A stretch of 64,000 bases of DNA, taken from Liolophura sinensis (Eukaryota; Mollusca; Polyplacophora; Chitonida; Chitonidae). Both the position numbers and the translations under genes were made by a program. Below are positions 23,224 to 33,299 of this stretch, piece after piece. The stretch is from assembly GCF_032854445.1 (NCBI RefSeq), contig NC_088297.1, positions 4,651,991-4,715,990 on the forward strand. Direction: 5' to 3'. Positions within the stretch are counted from its first letter, which is position 1; each line of letters opens with the position of its first letter. The notes below the pieces were generated by a model. The model had not been told where the DNA came from, did no database searches, and saw only the letters and a list, made by a program, of their open reading frames with translations.

Positions 23224-23229
23224 TTTAAT
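23224..23229 (-). terminator. candidate poly(A) signal of the dehydrogenase gene
   Basis: ATTAAA on the minus strand, about 40 bases after the stop codon. This is the common variant of AATAAA. Confidence 0.4.
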
Positions 23230-23266
23230 GAATTTGAAGAGGTATATAAAAAATCATTACACACAT

Positions 23267-23363
23267 CTATTTGTTTTTTGTTTTCCTACCAACAAATGAG
23301 TCCATGAAATTGACAGCGCCAAAAAAATGTTGAATGACAAGCATGGCTTCCACTGGAATGAAC
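23267..23363 (-). CDS. dehydrogenase exon 5 (C terminus)
   Basis: TTTACTTTACAG acceptor, phase 2, then [15 protein letters not shown] and the ending VGRKTKNK with stop TAG. It completes Thr293 across the intron. Confidence 0.9.
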
Positions 23364-26300
23364 CTGTAAAGTAAAATATTCGGAGTATGACAATGTCTCT
23401 CATTCCATTCCGTATAACCATTTCCAAAATAAATTTGTCAAAGCATTGATTATGATCAGAACATGGGGGTAACAGAACAATGCCAGTGGGGTAATATCCG
23501 ATCAATTAGCACCGTATTTTTTTTTTTTTTTTTTGATTGGTGTTTTACGCCGTACTCAAAGATTATTTCACTTATACGACGGCGGCCAGCATTAAGGTGG
23601 GTGGAAACCGGGCAGAGCCCGGGGGAAACCCACGACCATCCGCAGGTTGCTGGCAGACATTCTCACCTACGGCCGGAGAGGAAGCCAGCATGAGCTGGAC
23701 TTGAACTCACAGCGACCGAGCACCGTATCCGTTACACAAATAAGAATTCAGCATCGCAATTCTTGGATATCAACTCTTACAACATCAAAAAGAAGACGGA
23801 AAAAATGCCAGCATTATGGCGGGAGGAAACCCGCTCGTGGAAATTCACGACCATCCGCAGGTTGGTGACAGCCCTTCTGATGTATGACTGGAGAGGAAGA
23901 AAGCAAGAGGCCACTTAAACTCACAGCCACCACACTGGTGAGATTTATTTTGTTTATTTATTTGATGGGTGTTTTACGCCGTACTCAAGAATATTTCACT
24001 TATACAACGGCAGCCAGCATTATGGTGGGTGGAAACCGGGCACAGCCCGGGGGAAACCCACGACCATCCACAGGTTACTGACAGACCTTCCCACATACGG
24101 CTGTAGGGGAAGCCAGCATGAGCTGGACTTGAACTCACAGCGACACATGTATCTTAAAGCCACATTTTTCACGGCATAATACATTCATGTACTGATTAGA
24201 TTTAGATCCAAATCTTGAAATAAACTTACGTTTTCAGGAAGGCAAAAAAGTAGACAATTCTTGGGATGCAGACTTGTATCTTGTTGGTAAGGATTCCATG
24301 CATGATATGTTGTACGGTCTGTGTCGTTTCCAGTTCAGGTAAAATCCAGCGGAACCTGGTAAATGGAAAGAGAAATTAAAACACCTGAGAACTTGCTTTA
24401 ACTCTTATGTTCTCCTTGATCCTTGTTTAGGCCAGCATTAAAAATATATTTGTTTTGATTCAAGTCTGACCAACTGTGTATCATCTCATAGTATCGGGCT
24501 ACACCCAGTGAAGAGAAGTCAAGGATTTTTACACACACCGCCATTAGGTGAAGCGTATTATGTTATAGCAACTTTGTCCGTCTGTCTGTCTGTCTGTCCA
24601 TCTACATTTGTGTTCGGGCTGTATCTCCAATTGTTTTCCACGGAGTGTTTTCCTTATATATACTATATAAATAGACATGATTTCATGTCAGTGCTGTAAC
24701 TTAAACTGTTTCCAAAGAGAGTTTTAATTTTTGGTGGATATCTTCATACAGACATGACAATGTGTGGCGACTCACATTGGTTCATTTCTGTGGTTGTCAT
24801 GGTTACCATATCACCATTTTCCCTATGTATTCTATGAGTTTTCATTTTTGGAGGACACACTTTTCCATTTGCGCAAATGTCATGATACCCACATGTGTCA
24901 TCAACATGCATGAAGATTCCCCTCAGGGGTTATACTCACAGATATGCCAACCATATAGGTGGAAGACAAGTGTGGTACAGATATGCCAACCATATAGGTG
25001 GAAGACAAGTGTGGTACAGATATGCCAACCATATAGGTGGAAGACAAGTGTGGTACAGATATGCCAACCATATTGGTGGAAGACAAGTGTGGTACAGATA
25101 TGCCAACCATATTGGTGAAAGACAAGTGTGGTACAGATATGCCAGCCATATTGGTGGAAGACAAGTGTGGTACAGATATGCCAACCAAATTGGTGGAAGA
25201 CAAGTGTGGTACAGATATGCCAACCATATAGGTGGAAGACAAGTGTGGTACAGATATGCCAACCATATAGGTGGAAGACAAGTGTGGTACAGATATGCCA
25301 ACCATATTGGTGGAAGACAAGTGTGGTACAGATATGCCAACCATATTGGTGAAAGACAAGTGTGGTACAGATATGCCAGCCATATTGGTGGAAGACAAGT
25401 GTGGTACAGATATGCCAGCCATATTGGTGGAAGACAAGTGTGGTACAGATATGCCAACCATATAGGTGGAAGACAAGTGTGGTACAGATATGCCAACCAT
25501 ATTGGTGAAAGACAAGTGTGGTACAGATATGCCAGCCATATTGGTGGAAGACAAGTGTGGTACAGATATGCCAGCCATATTGGTGGAAGACAAGTGTGGT
25601 ACAGATATGCCAACCATATAGGTGGAAGACAAGTGTGGTACAGATATGCCAACCATATTGGTGAAAGACAAGTGTGGTACAGATATGCCAGCCATATTGG
25701 TGGAAGACAAGTGTGGTACAGATATGCCAGCCATATTGGTGGAAGACAAGTGTGGTACAGATATGCCAACCATATTGGTGGAAGACAAGTGTGGTACAGA
25801 TATGCCAGCCATATTGGTGGAAGCAAGTGTGGTACAGGCATGCCAACCATATTGGTGGAAGACAAGTGTGGTACAGATATGCCAACCACATTGGCGGAAG
25901 ACAAGTTTTTTTAAAGAATGGCCGCACGAGGCCTGGAGGGTGAGAGACTCTACAAATTTCTTTTGCAAGGCCAGATTTTGTGTGCTGTTGTGTGCTAATG
26001 ATGGAAAGACAAGCACATTAACCATTCGACAACGACCTGCCCTTCTCCAACTGCTGAAATTCTAAACCCATTAAAACGTACTTCATACTTGGGAGTCTTT
26101 AACACTGCTCTGACTCCACTCCAGGTAACCGTTACGACAGGTAACCGTTGCATCAGGTAACCGATGCGACAGGTAACCGTTGCAACAGTTTGATTTGTGG
26201 CTGGAGAAAGCCAGAGGCCACCAGATTGACCAGAATAAACTAACACTCTTTGCAAGTTTTATATAAAGGTGAAACTGATAACAAATGTAAGATTTAGTGG

Positions 26301-29300
26301 GGTTTTACTCCAGATTTTGGGCAGAAAATTCCATATTTGTTAACCACATAAAAATTTCACCTTTCAGAAAAGACCTGACTCAAACCTGTTATTTATAATG
26401 ATTAAAATGATTTTAAAGGTTAAAAAGTCACATGTTTAATGCAACAAACTTTCTAAATTTTACAAATTTCATTACCCATTTTAATAGCGGAAAAACGCCG
26501 ATATTTTGTGAAAAGTAATTATTTGTGCTATCGAGACCTAAAATAATACAATCATGTAGTAGATATTCAAGTACGTTCGGACTTATCAATTTTTTGCCAA
26601 AACCAGGTTATACCCTCTTTATTAAGCCCGACGTAATTTTTAAATCACTTAATTTTTTGGACTCACTGATGGAAAGACAAGCGCATTAAGCATCTGACCA
26701 ACTGGGCCCTGATTTATAGATGTGTATATATGAGTACAGTCTGTATGTAGGATTGGGTAATCAAACTACATTATTAATTAGAGCATACATGACTGTCATG
26801 ACCAGTACTTACCTCATCTTGCAGCCTTGAAACATGCCAGTTTTGACAAAGGAAGGGCAGACAACTGTAGTATGCACACCGTCGTATCCCGACGAGGCCA
26901 GCTCATAATGTAGGACCTCACTGAAGCCTACCACCCCGAACTTTGACGACGAATAATCCACCAATCGGCTGAGGCCTATCAAGCCGACAGAACTGGCGAT
27001 GTTTACCACATGGCCATGGTTCTTTTCCATCATGGATGGCAGAAAACATTTGACTGTCTGGAAATACAAAAGCCAAAAGGCACAATGTTTAAACAGCATT
27101 ACGCTAACAGCTCACAGAATGCCTACTGTATACGGATATCATGGATGACAGAAAACAACTGAACGGACATAAGCAAAGTCTTAGCAGCAAAATCCCCATG
27201 GCTTACAGTATGCCTAAATACTGTAAAATATATGTAGCCTTTATAATGTGCAATATATGGGTAGACAGGTCTAAATTGTAGTGGCCTGTGTGACACAGTT
27301 GTTCATAACATATCCGAAAATCTTGCATTAAAATGTATTTATTTATTTCATTGATGTTTGACACTGTACTCAAAAATATTTCGCTTATACGATGGTGGCC
27401 AGCATTATAGCGGGAGGAAACCAGGCAGAGCTTGGGGGGAACCCAGGACCAGCAGCAAGTTGCTGTCAGGCCTTCCCATTTACTTACGGCCCAGAAACAA
27501 CGCCACACTGGGCTGGGCTTGAACTCACAGCCATGGCATTGGTGCTGGCGTGCTAACCCCCTTCGGCCATGGGAGCCCCGTGTATATCAGTCGTATTATT
27601 TGTCAGGTATGTGTAACAAGCAAGCATCTATTCACAGTACCTGTCACACCACCTGTCTCCATGCCTATTAAACAGCCCACACTTCATTTTATCCCATAGA
27701 TATGATGGCACTTTGTGCAATTCAGGTCTAAGGGCAATGCTAGGTCAAATCTCGGACCACTTTATGACACAACACTTTGTGAGTCATGGCTTCTCGTAAT
27801 GTTTTTTTTCGTAAAATACGTCGTCTAGGTTATAGTGCCATAGGTGACGTCAATTACGAGGGCCCTGCATTGATGTTGTGAAACATTCAAATTACTACAA
27901 GTTTCAATGTCTTTTATGGTGGGATTTTTTATTTCATTGAGACGTCATCGCCGTATGCTGCGGAAGAATGTAACATGTAAAAAAAAAATAAAGTCAGAGA
28001 TCCAAGATGACGCCATTACCCGGTCCAAAGGCCGACCCATAAGATTCAAGCCTGTCATCTCATTGATCACAGGCCACACAGCAGTGGCCAAAACCACACT
28101 GTCTCCTGCTTGATGAGACCGTCAGTATTTATTTATCAATCTGATAGTTCTTTAATATACAGTGCCCAGAATAAACCACCGACCTTTGGCAAGTTACTGA
28201 TCAACTTCACCACATGATGTCCAGATACATGAACATGCACAACACACAGGGGAAAGATAATTGTCACTTAGCACTGTCGACAGCTTATTGTCTGCCACCA
28301 AGGCCCCACAAACAGTGAAAGTCAGTCGCTACAACAACTTCAAACAAACACAAATGGTGTGACAGCTACAAGAACAGGTACATCTTTCACTCATGACCTT
28401 TGACCTACCCAGAACTGAGCTAACAGGTTGACTTGGAATGTCTTTGTGATGTCATCATCAGAGCAGTCAAGCAGCTTCTTGCCAGTGACGATGCCAGCAT
28501 TGTTCACCAGAATCGAGACAGGACCCACTTCCTCCTTCACCAGAGCCGCAACGCGATATACTTCCGCACGATCTCTGAAACACAAGACACTGAACAATGA
28601 ATGATAATCACAGCACATGCGCTATATTATGAGACACAAGAGAGTGAACAATGAATGATAATCAAACCAATCTTGCTTGATCTCTTACAAACAATAAGTG
28701 ACCAATAAATGACAATCACGGCACTTTCACTTGATCTTGAAACACAGGAGATTGAACAATGAACAACAATCAAAACACCTGCACTATCTCTGAAAAACAA
28801 GGAGTGAACCATGAACAACAATCTGAGCACTCTTGATTGATCTCTTAAACAGAGGAAAGTGAACACTGAACAATCAAAGCACTTCTGCTTCACAATGTTT
28901 GAAAAACTAGGGAAAGAACAAGTAACGAAGAACTCTTAAAAAAACAAGGGAGTGAACAATGAATGACAATCAAAGCATATTTGCTTGATCTCTGAAACAG
29001 AATCTGGGGAATGTGAAGCACGTGCTGTTTTTGACAAAAAATTGTCCTTGCATTATATATGTATTTCTTGGCTATTAAGTAAAAGTTTCATTTCTTGAAA
29101 AAAAATTTAAGACTTAAGGACCTTGACTTATAGAAAAAACCAACAAATGTGCAGGCTTTTGAGAGCCATGACACTAAAATCTACTACATTCCAAACAGTT
29201 ATTCAGACGTGTAAGAAGATTTTAATTTCATCAAAAAGGTCACAGAATTGTAACACAGCACAAGTACAGAATATTTGGGTCAAAAGGACAACAGTTATAA

Positions 29301-32300
29301 CTAGGTCACTAGATCAGCAGGTCAGTGCTCTTGAGACACAGTAACCTTGATGTTTATAGTGACACGGAGACCATCTTGACACGGAACATTCGGACTGGTA
29401 AACCAAGAAATCTACTATCACCAGCTGAGCTTGGATTGCAGTCTTTACATGTAATTCAATGCTCACTGAACTTGTTGCTCTCCATTATTAAAGTTTCTAA
29501 CAAAATTTGATTAAATCCCGCCCATCTGTTCTTGAGAGAGACATGGCAGCTTGTATTAGATACTCAGTACTGTCAAAGTACATGATGAATGGATGAAAAG
29601 GCAACCAAAAGAGCCCGATCAAAGCATGAAGTTTCAAAGCAAAAGTGACTATTAAGAATTAGGGTTAATTAGATGTGTAGACATCATGTCATGCAGCCAA
29701 GGCCAGAGCATACACAAGTACATGTATATGGCAAGGCATTAAGCTAAGGACAAAGGCATTTAGACGTGCGAAAATGCTGTCAGTATATGACACGCTAGAT
29801 TGTCATTCTGTACTATGACAATGACATGTATTCTTTGTAACTGAGTGGTTACCTGCTGTGTGAGCTTATTAGACACAGTAGGTAACCACTTGACTGCGAT
29901 ATTAGACACAAACAGCTGTCAAAGTCTAGGCACATCTACACGTAGCCATGGCAATATGATGAGGGAGACATTAACGTGATTGTCAAGGTAATATTGTATT
30001 ATACTCAGGTCTCCATGAACAGTATGTACAGTACACATAAATAAATGTAACTTGGCATTTGCAAGTATGCACATGTCCTCATGCAGAAGGTTGAAGGTCA
30101 CTGACACCATATATTTGCGTATCCTGTCACCGAGTATTCGTGTAACAAATTCATCCTACAAAGATCCATCAATTCAGTGCAGAAAAACGATGTAAAGGTG
30201 AATCACTTCAGGGATGTGACCATGGTATTCGCAACCCAAAGGGAGATAACCTACTCAGCAGGCACATTTGACCTGTCTGCAAGATTTGAGAATATAAATC
30301 ATGTACTATAAATTACCCTAACAATTTTGCTGAAAAAAAATGCAATTTTTGTTTGAAATAAATGTTAGAAAATATAACTTTTGGTGCTGAAACTCACATT
30401 TTTATGGTAGGATACCACCTAACCTTCCATACACACTTCAAAAAAAAACCTTCTTCAAAAAAGATCAATGAGCTGGCAAAACCAGTTAAACTATGTAACT
30501 TTGTTATGCCATGGGTGAAGTTTTGGGTCTTCACTGTATGTCAAATAGTTTAGAATAGCTTTCTAAGATACATGACACAAGAATGCAGCAGTATTAAATA
30601 AAATCCCATGGTGTAGGTCAGCCTTGAAATTGTATATTTGAATGTGAAATCCCAAGACAATGTTACCATGAACAACAATCTGATATGACTCTGACAATGT
30701 TATCATGAACAACAATCTGACATGACTCTGACAATGTTATCATGAACAACAATCTGACATGACTCTGACAATGTTACCATGAACAACAATCTGACATGAC
30801 TCTGACAATGTTATCATGAACAACAATCTGACATGACTCTGACAATGTTACCATGAACAACAATCTGACATGACTCTGACAATGTTACCATGAACAACAA
30901 TCTGACATGACTCTGACAATGTTACCATGAACAACAATCTGACATGACTCTGACAATGTTATCATGAACAACAATCTGACATGACTCTGACAATGTTATC
31001 ATGAACAACAATCTGACATGACTCTGACAATGTTATCATGAACAACAATCTGACATGACTCTGACAATGCTATCATGAACAACAATCTGATATGACTCTA
31101 CATCACAGTTGTGGAGTTGGAGCTGGAACTGCTCTGTTCATGTTAGACATGTCAGAGTGACATCAACACCATACCATTACACCCAGGTCACCTTTGTCTT
31201 GATTTTTGAGCAGGTGTGAGATATCTTGCAGAAGACAAGGAGAATGATTTACACCCAGGTCGCCTTTGTCTTGGTTTTTGAGCAGGTGTGTGATATCGTG
31301 CAGAAGACAAGGAGTATGATTTACACCCAGGTCACCTTCGTCTTGATTTTTGAGCAGGTGTGAGATATCTTGCAGAAGACAAGGGGAATGATTTACACCC
31401 AGGTCGCCTTTGTCTTGGTTTTTGAGCATGTGTGAGATATCGTGCAGAAGACAAGGAGTATGATTTACACCCAGGTCGCCTTTGTCTTGATTTTTGAGCA
31501 GGTGTGTGATATCTTGCAGAAGACAAGGAGAATGATTTACACCCAGGTCGCCTTTGTCTTGATTTTTGAGCAGGTGTGAGATATCTTGCAGAAGACAAGG
31601 AGAATGATTTACACCCAGGTCGCCTTTGTCTTGATTTTTGAGCAGGTGTGAGATATCTTGCAGAAGACAAGGAGAATGATTTACACCCAGGTCGCCTTTG
31701 TCTTGATTTTTGAGCAGGTGTGAGATATCTTGCAGAAGACAAGGAGAATGATTTACACCCAGGTCGCCTTTGTCTTGATTTTTGAGCAGGTGTGTGATAT
31801 CTTGCAGAAGACAAGGAGAATGATTTACACCCAGGTCGCCTTTGTCTTGATTTTTGAGCAGGTGTGAGATATCGTGCAGAAGACAAGGAGAATGATTTAC
31901 ACCCAGGTCGCCTTTGTCTTGGTTTTTGAGCAGGTGTGTGATATCGTGCAGATAACAAGGAGAATGATTTACACCCAAGTCTTCATGTTCATGTACATTC
32001 ATAGTGCCCAGACTCTTCATGGCCTGGGAATGTGATAGTACACCTTAGATTAAAAGACTTGACATGCCTAACAATGCATCACCTGTACACTTTAAAATAT
32101 ACACAAATACACTGAACGTTTCACTTATAAATGGATTTTTTTACAGCATAATTTATTAACACAGCTATCCGCATTATTCTCACCGTTTAACAAGGTACAC
32201 GCTTTAGTTAGAAATGTCTTTCATGGGAAAGATGGACTGGATATTAATGGCTGCAGAAGAAGTGGTCTAATACCAATGTCAGGCCGTAAGTTGTCCTTCA

Positions 32301-33290
32301 TGAGAGAAATATGCATGGACTAGATCCATGCATGTATTTTCCCCATGAAATGTATTTTTCAGCCTGACCTGTGTGCATCAGACCACTTCTTTTGCAATCA
32401 GTATCCCTCATGTAGTGTGCACCTTAACTGACAGCTGTTTACAGGACAACACCACAGAGGATGTGACCTTAAGGTTACAATCTCCAAATATGGCAGACTG
32501 TTGTAGCATTCTGGAATAGTAATTTGATGGCACCTGCAGACGAATTTATTCAATGTCTATGTCGGGATGATATGTATAAAACATGCATATATTTGATGTA
32601 TTAATGACAGAGTGCGTTAGACAGCATCCAGTATATGAAATATAGCAAAATTAATTTGTGGCATTTGAAAGCCAAGCATTCAGCATCGTCAAACTGGTGT
32701 TATATAGCGCATGGCATTCTGAGCATTTTACTAATTTGATGCAAGGCCTGTGAGCAAAACTCTACCTCTCCCATAGTTATGTCCACTGTATTAACTTATA
32801 TAAAAGATCAATACACATAAATGATATGCTTATATACAGACAGGTCTACCTTATATAACACCAAATTCAATTATGACTTATGAAATGAGAAAAATTGGGT
32901 TTATAATAATAAGCAAATTGCAAAGAAAGTCTTCACTTCATACGCTTACCCGACATCACAGCAGTACGGGAAGGATTTCCCTCCAACTTTCCGAATGACA
33001 TCGTGCGTCCCTTCGTTGGTTTCTTTGTTGATGTCCCACAATACAACCGTGGCACCTAATTTTGCAAACTCCACTGCCAGTTCCCTGCCTATTCCACTTC
33101 CAGCACCAGTCACCAAAACTATCTCTTGTCTCACAGACTTACATTTCACTGGTAAAAATAGTCTCAAGAAAGCTAACACAAACACCACAGTCAAATCTCT
33201 CAAAGTTACCAATGCATCTATCAGAATCTTCTTGGCCGTGTCCTTTTCCTCGTGGATTATAGAACCAACAGAGCCGTTGGTGGCAGACAT
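23267..33290 (-). CDS. short-chain dehydrogenase/reductase, SDR16C / RDH10-like
   Basis: Predicted 324-residue membrane-anchored oxidoreductase that probably oxidises retinol or another lipophilic alcohol with NAD. Five exons join in phase with GT-AG ends. Features in order: N-terminal membrane segment ([16 protein letters not shown], about 33-48); cofactor loop TGAGSGIG (61-68); acidic Asp86 after the second strand (LWDIN), which favours NAD over NADP; NNAG (138-141); catalytic Ser near 191-192; YSSSK with Tyr204 and Lys208. The tail FVGRKTKNK is typical of the RDHE2/RDH10 group. Length fits the family (about 300-340). The start is the ATG giving MSATNG, with A at -3. Introns are large and repeat-rich. 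Relatives such as 17-beta-HSD11/13 share most motifs, so the exact substrate is not settled. Confidence 0.93.
23535..24150 (-). repeat. cluster of three SINE copies
   Basis: Copies at 23535-23722, 23790-23935 (central part only) and 23946-24150 all lie in minus orientation, each with CCAGCATTA.GG.GGGTGGAAACC or GGGAGGAAACC and CCCACGACCATCCGCAGGTT. They fill most of dehydrogenase intron 4. None retains a full tRNA head. Confidence 0.88.
24230..24355 (-). CDS. dehydrogenase exon 4
   Basis: 126 bases, phases 2 in and 2 out: CCATTTACCAG acceptor, [10 protein letters not shown], then [25 protein letters not shown] donor. This is the C-terminal helix and membrane-associated part of the SDR fold. 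Confidence 0.9.
24939..25905. repeat. 39-base minisatellite, about 25 units, in dehydrogenase intron 3
   Basis: The unit is GGTACAGATATGCCAACC then ATATTGGTGGAAGACAAGTGT. Variants at three sites (CCAACC/CCAGCC, ATAGG/ATTGG, GGA/GAA) recur in the order atagg, gaa, ccagcc, ccagcc, giving a 156-base higher-order unit repeated about three times. A one-base deletion lies near 25822. Since 39 is a multiple of 3 and the unit lacks stops in most frames, long ORFs appear on both strands. I regard them as non-coding because they lie in an intron and all frames are open alike. Confidence 0.93.
26118..26192. repeat. 17-base tandem repeat, four units
   Basis: Units of CAGGTAACCGTTGCGA type, with small changes. 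Confidence 0.85.
26813..27057 (-). CDS. dehydrogenase exon 3 (catalytic Ser, Tyr, Lys)
   Basis: 245 bases from a TTTGTATTTCCAG acceptor to a GTAAGT donor, phases 0 and 2. Contains [26 protein letters not shown] and [15 protein letters not shown]. Confidence 0.93.
27333..27582 (-). repeat. near full-length SINE
   Basis: Runs from TATTTATTTATTTCATTGAT through ATTTCGCTTATACGATGG to the head side (GGCTTGAACTCACAGCC, GCGTGCTAACCCC). It retains a B-box-like TTCAAGCCC in minus orientation. It lies in dehydrogenase intron 2. Confidence 0.85.
28409..28574 (-). CDS. dehydrogenase exon 2
   Basis: 166 bases, phases 2 and 0: TGTGTTTCAG acceptor, [24 protein letters not shown], ending AQFW before GTAGGT. 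The acceptor side is the end unit of the tandem array at 28570-29000. Confidence 0.92.
28570..29000 (-). repeat. degenerate tandem array of about 54 bases that includes a splice acceptor
   Basis: About eight units of the form GATCTCTGAAACACAAG, AGTGAACAATGAATGA, CAATCAAAGCAC, TTTGCTT. The first unit on the plus strand overlaps the boundary of dehydrogenase exon 2: on the minus strand it supplies TTGTGTTTCAG|AGATC. Several other units keep a TTTCAGAGATCAAG-like sequence, i.e. decoy acceptors. Confidence 0.8.
29001..30650. other. intron sequence, no feature recognised
   Basis: Part of dehydrogenase intron 1. Short ORFs only. An inverted pair TTACCTGCTGTGT / ACACAGTAGGTAA lies near 29850-29886. 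Confidence 0.5.
30657..31100. repeat. 37-base tandem repeat, 12 units
   Basis: The unit is ACAATGTTACCATGAACAAC then AATCTGACATGACTCTG; the main variation is TTACC/TTATC. It lies in dehydrogenase intron 1. Confidence 0.95.
31179..31979 (-). repeat. 72-base tandem repeat, 11 units, with a long ORF
   Basis: The 72-base unit encodes on the minus strand a 24-residue repeat with [15 protein letters not shown] and HLLKNQDK. An ATG-started frame of 285 codons spans 31163-32020 and a second minus frame is also open. It lies in intron 1 of the dehydrogenase on the same strand. Two open frames and a lack of splice or family support argue for a non-coding minisatellite, but expression cannot be excluded. 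Confidence 0.9.
32252..32396. repeat. near-complete hairpin element, 145 bases
   Basis: Outer arms TGCAGAAGAAGTGGTCT and AGACCACTTCTTTTGCA are inverted with one mismatch. Inside, GTCAGGC pairs with GCCTGAC-like sequence, TTCATGAG with CCCATGAA, and TGCATGGA with TCCATGCA around a CTAGA loop. The whole element could fold on itself. It lies in dehydrogenase intron 1. Confidence 0.75.
32950..33290 (-). CDS. dehydrogenase exon 1 (membrane anchor and cofactor loop)
   Basis: 341 coding bases from ATG to a GTAAGC donor, phase 2. Encodes the N-terminal anchor, [18 protein letters not shown] and [12 protein letters not shown], ending CCDVG. A few upstream in-frame codons contain no other ATG. Confidence 0.93.
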
Positions 33291-33299
33291 CGTGAAGTA

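Noticed and set aside
24895-25905. CRISPR array
   Set aside because: The 39-base units are contiguous with no unique spacers; the genome is eukaryotic. The same holds for the 37-, 38- and 24-base arrays.
24895-26025. Long ORFs of 322-374 codons on both strands
   Set aside because: All are produced by the 39-base unit, which lacks stops in most frames, and they lie in an intron of the dehydrogenase gene.
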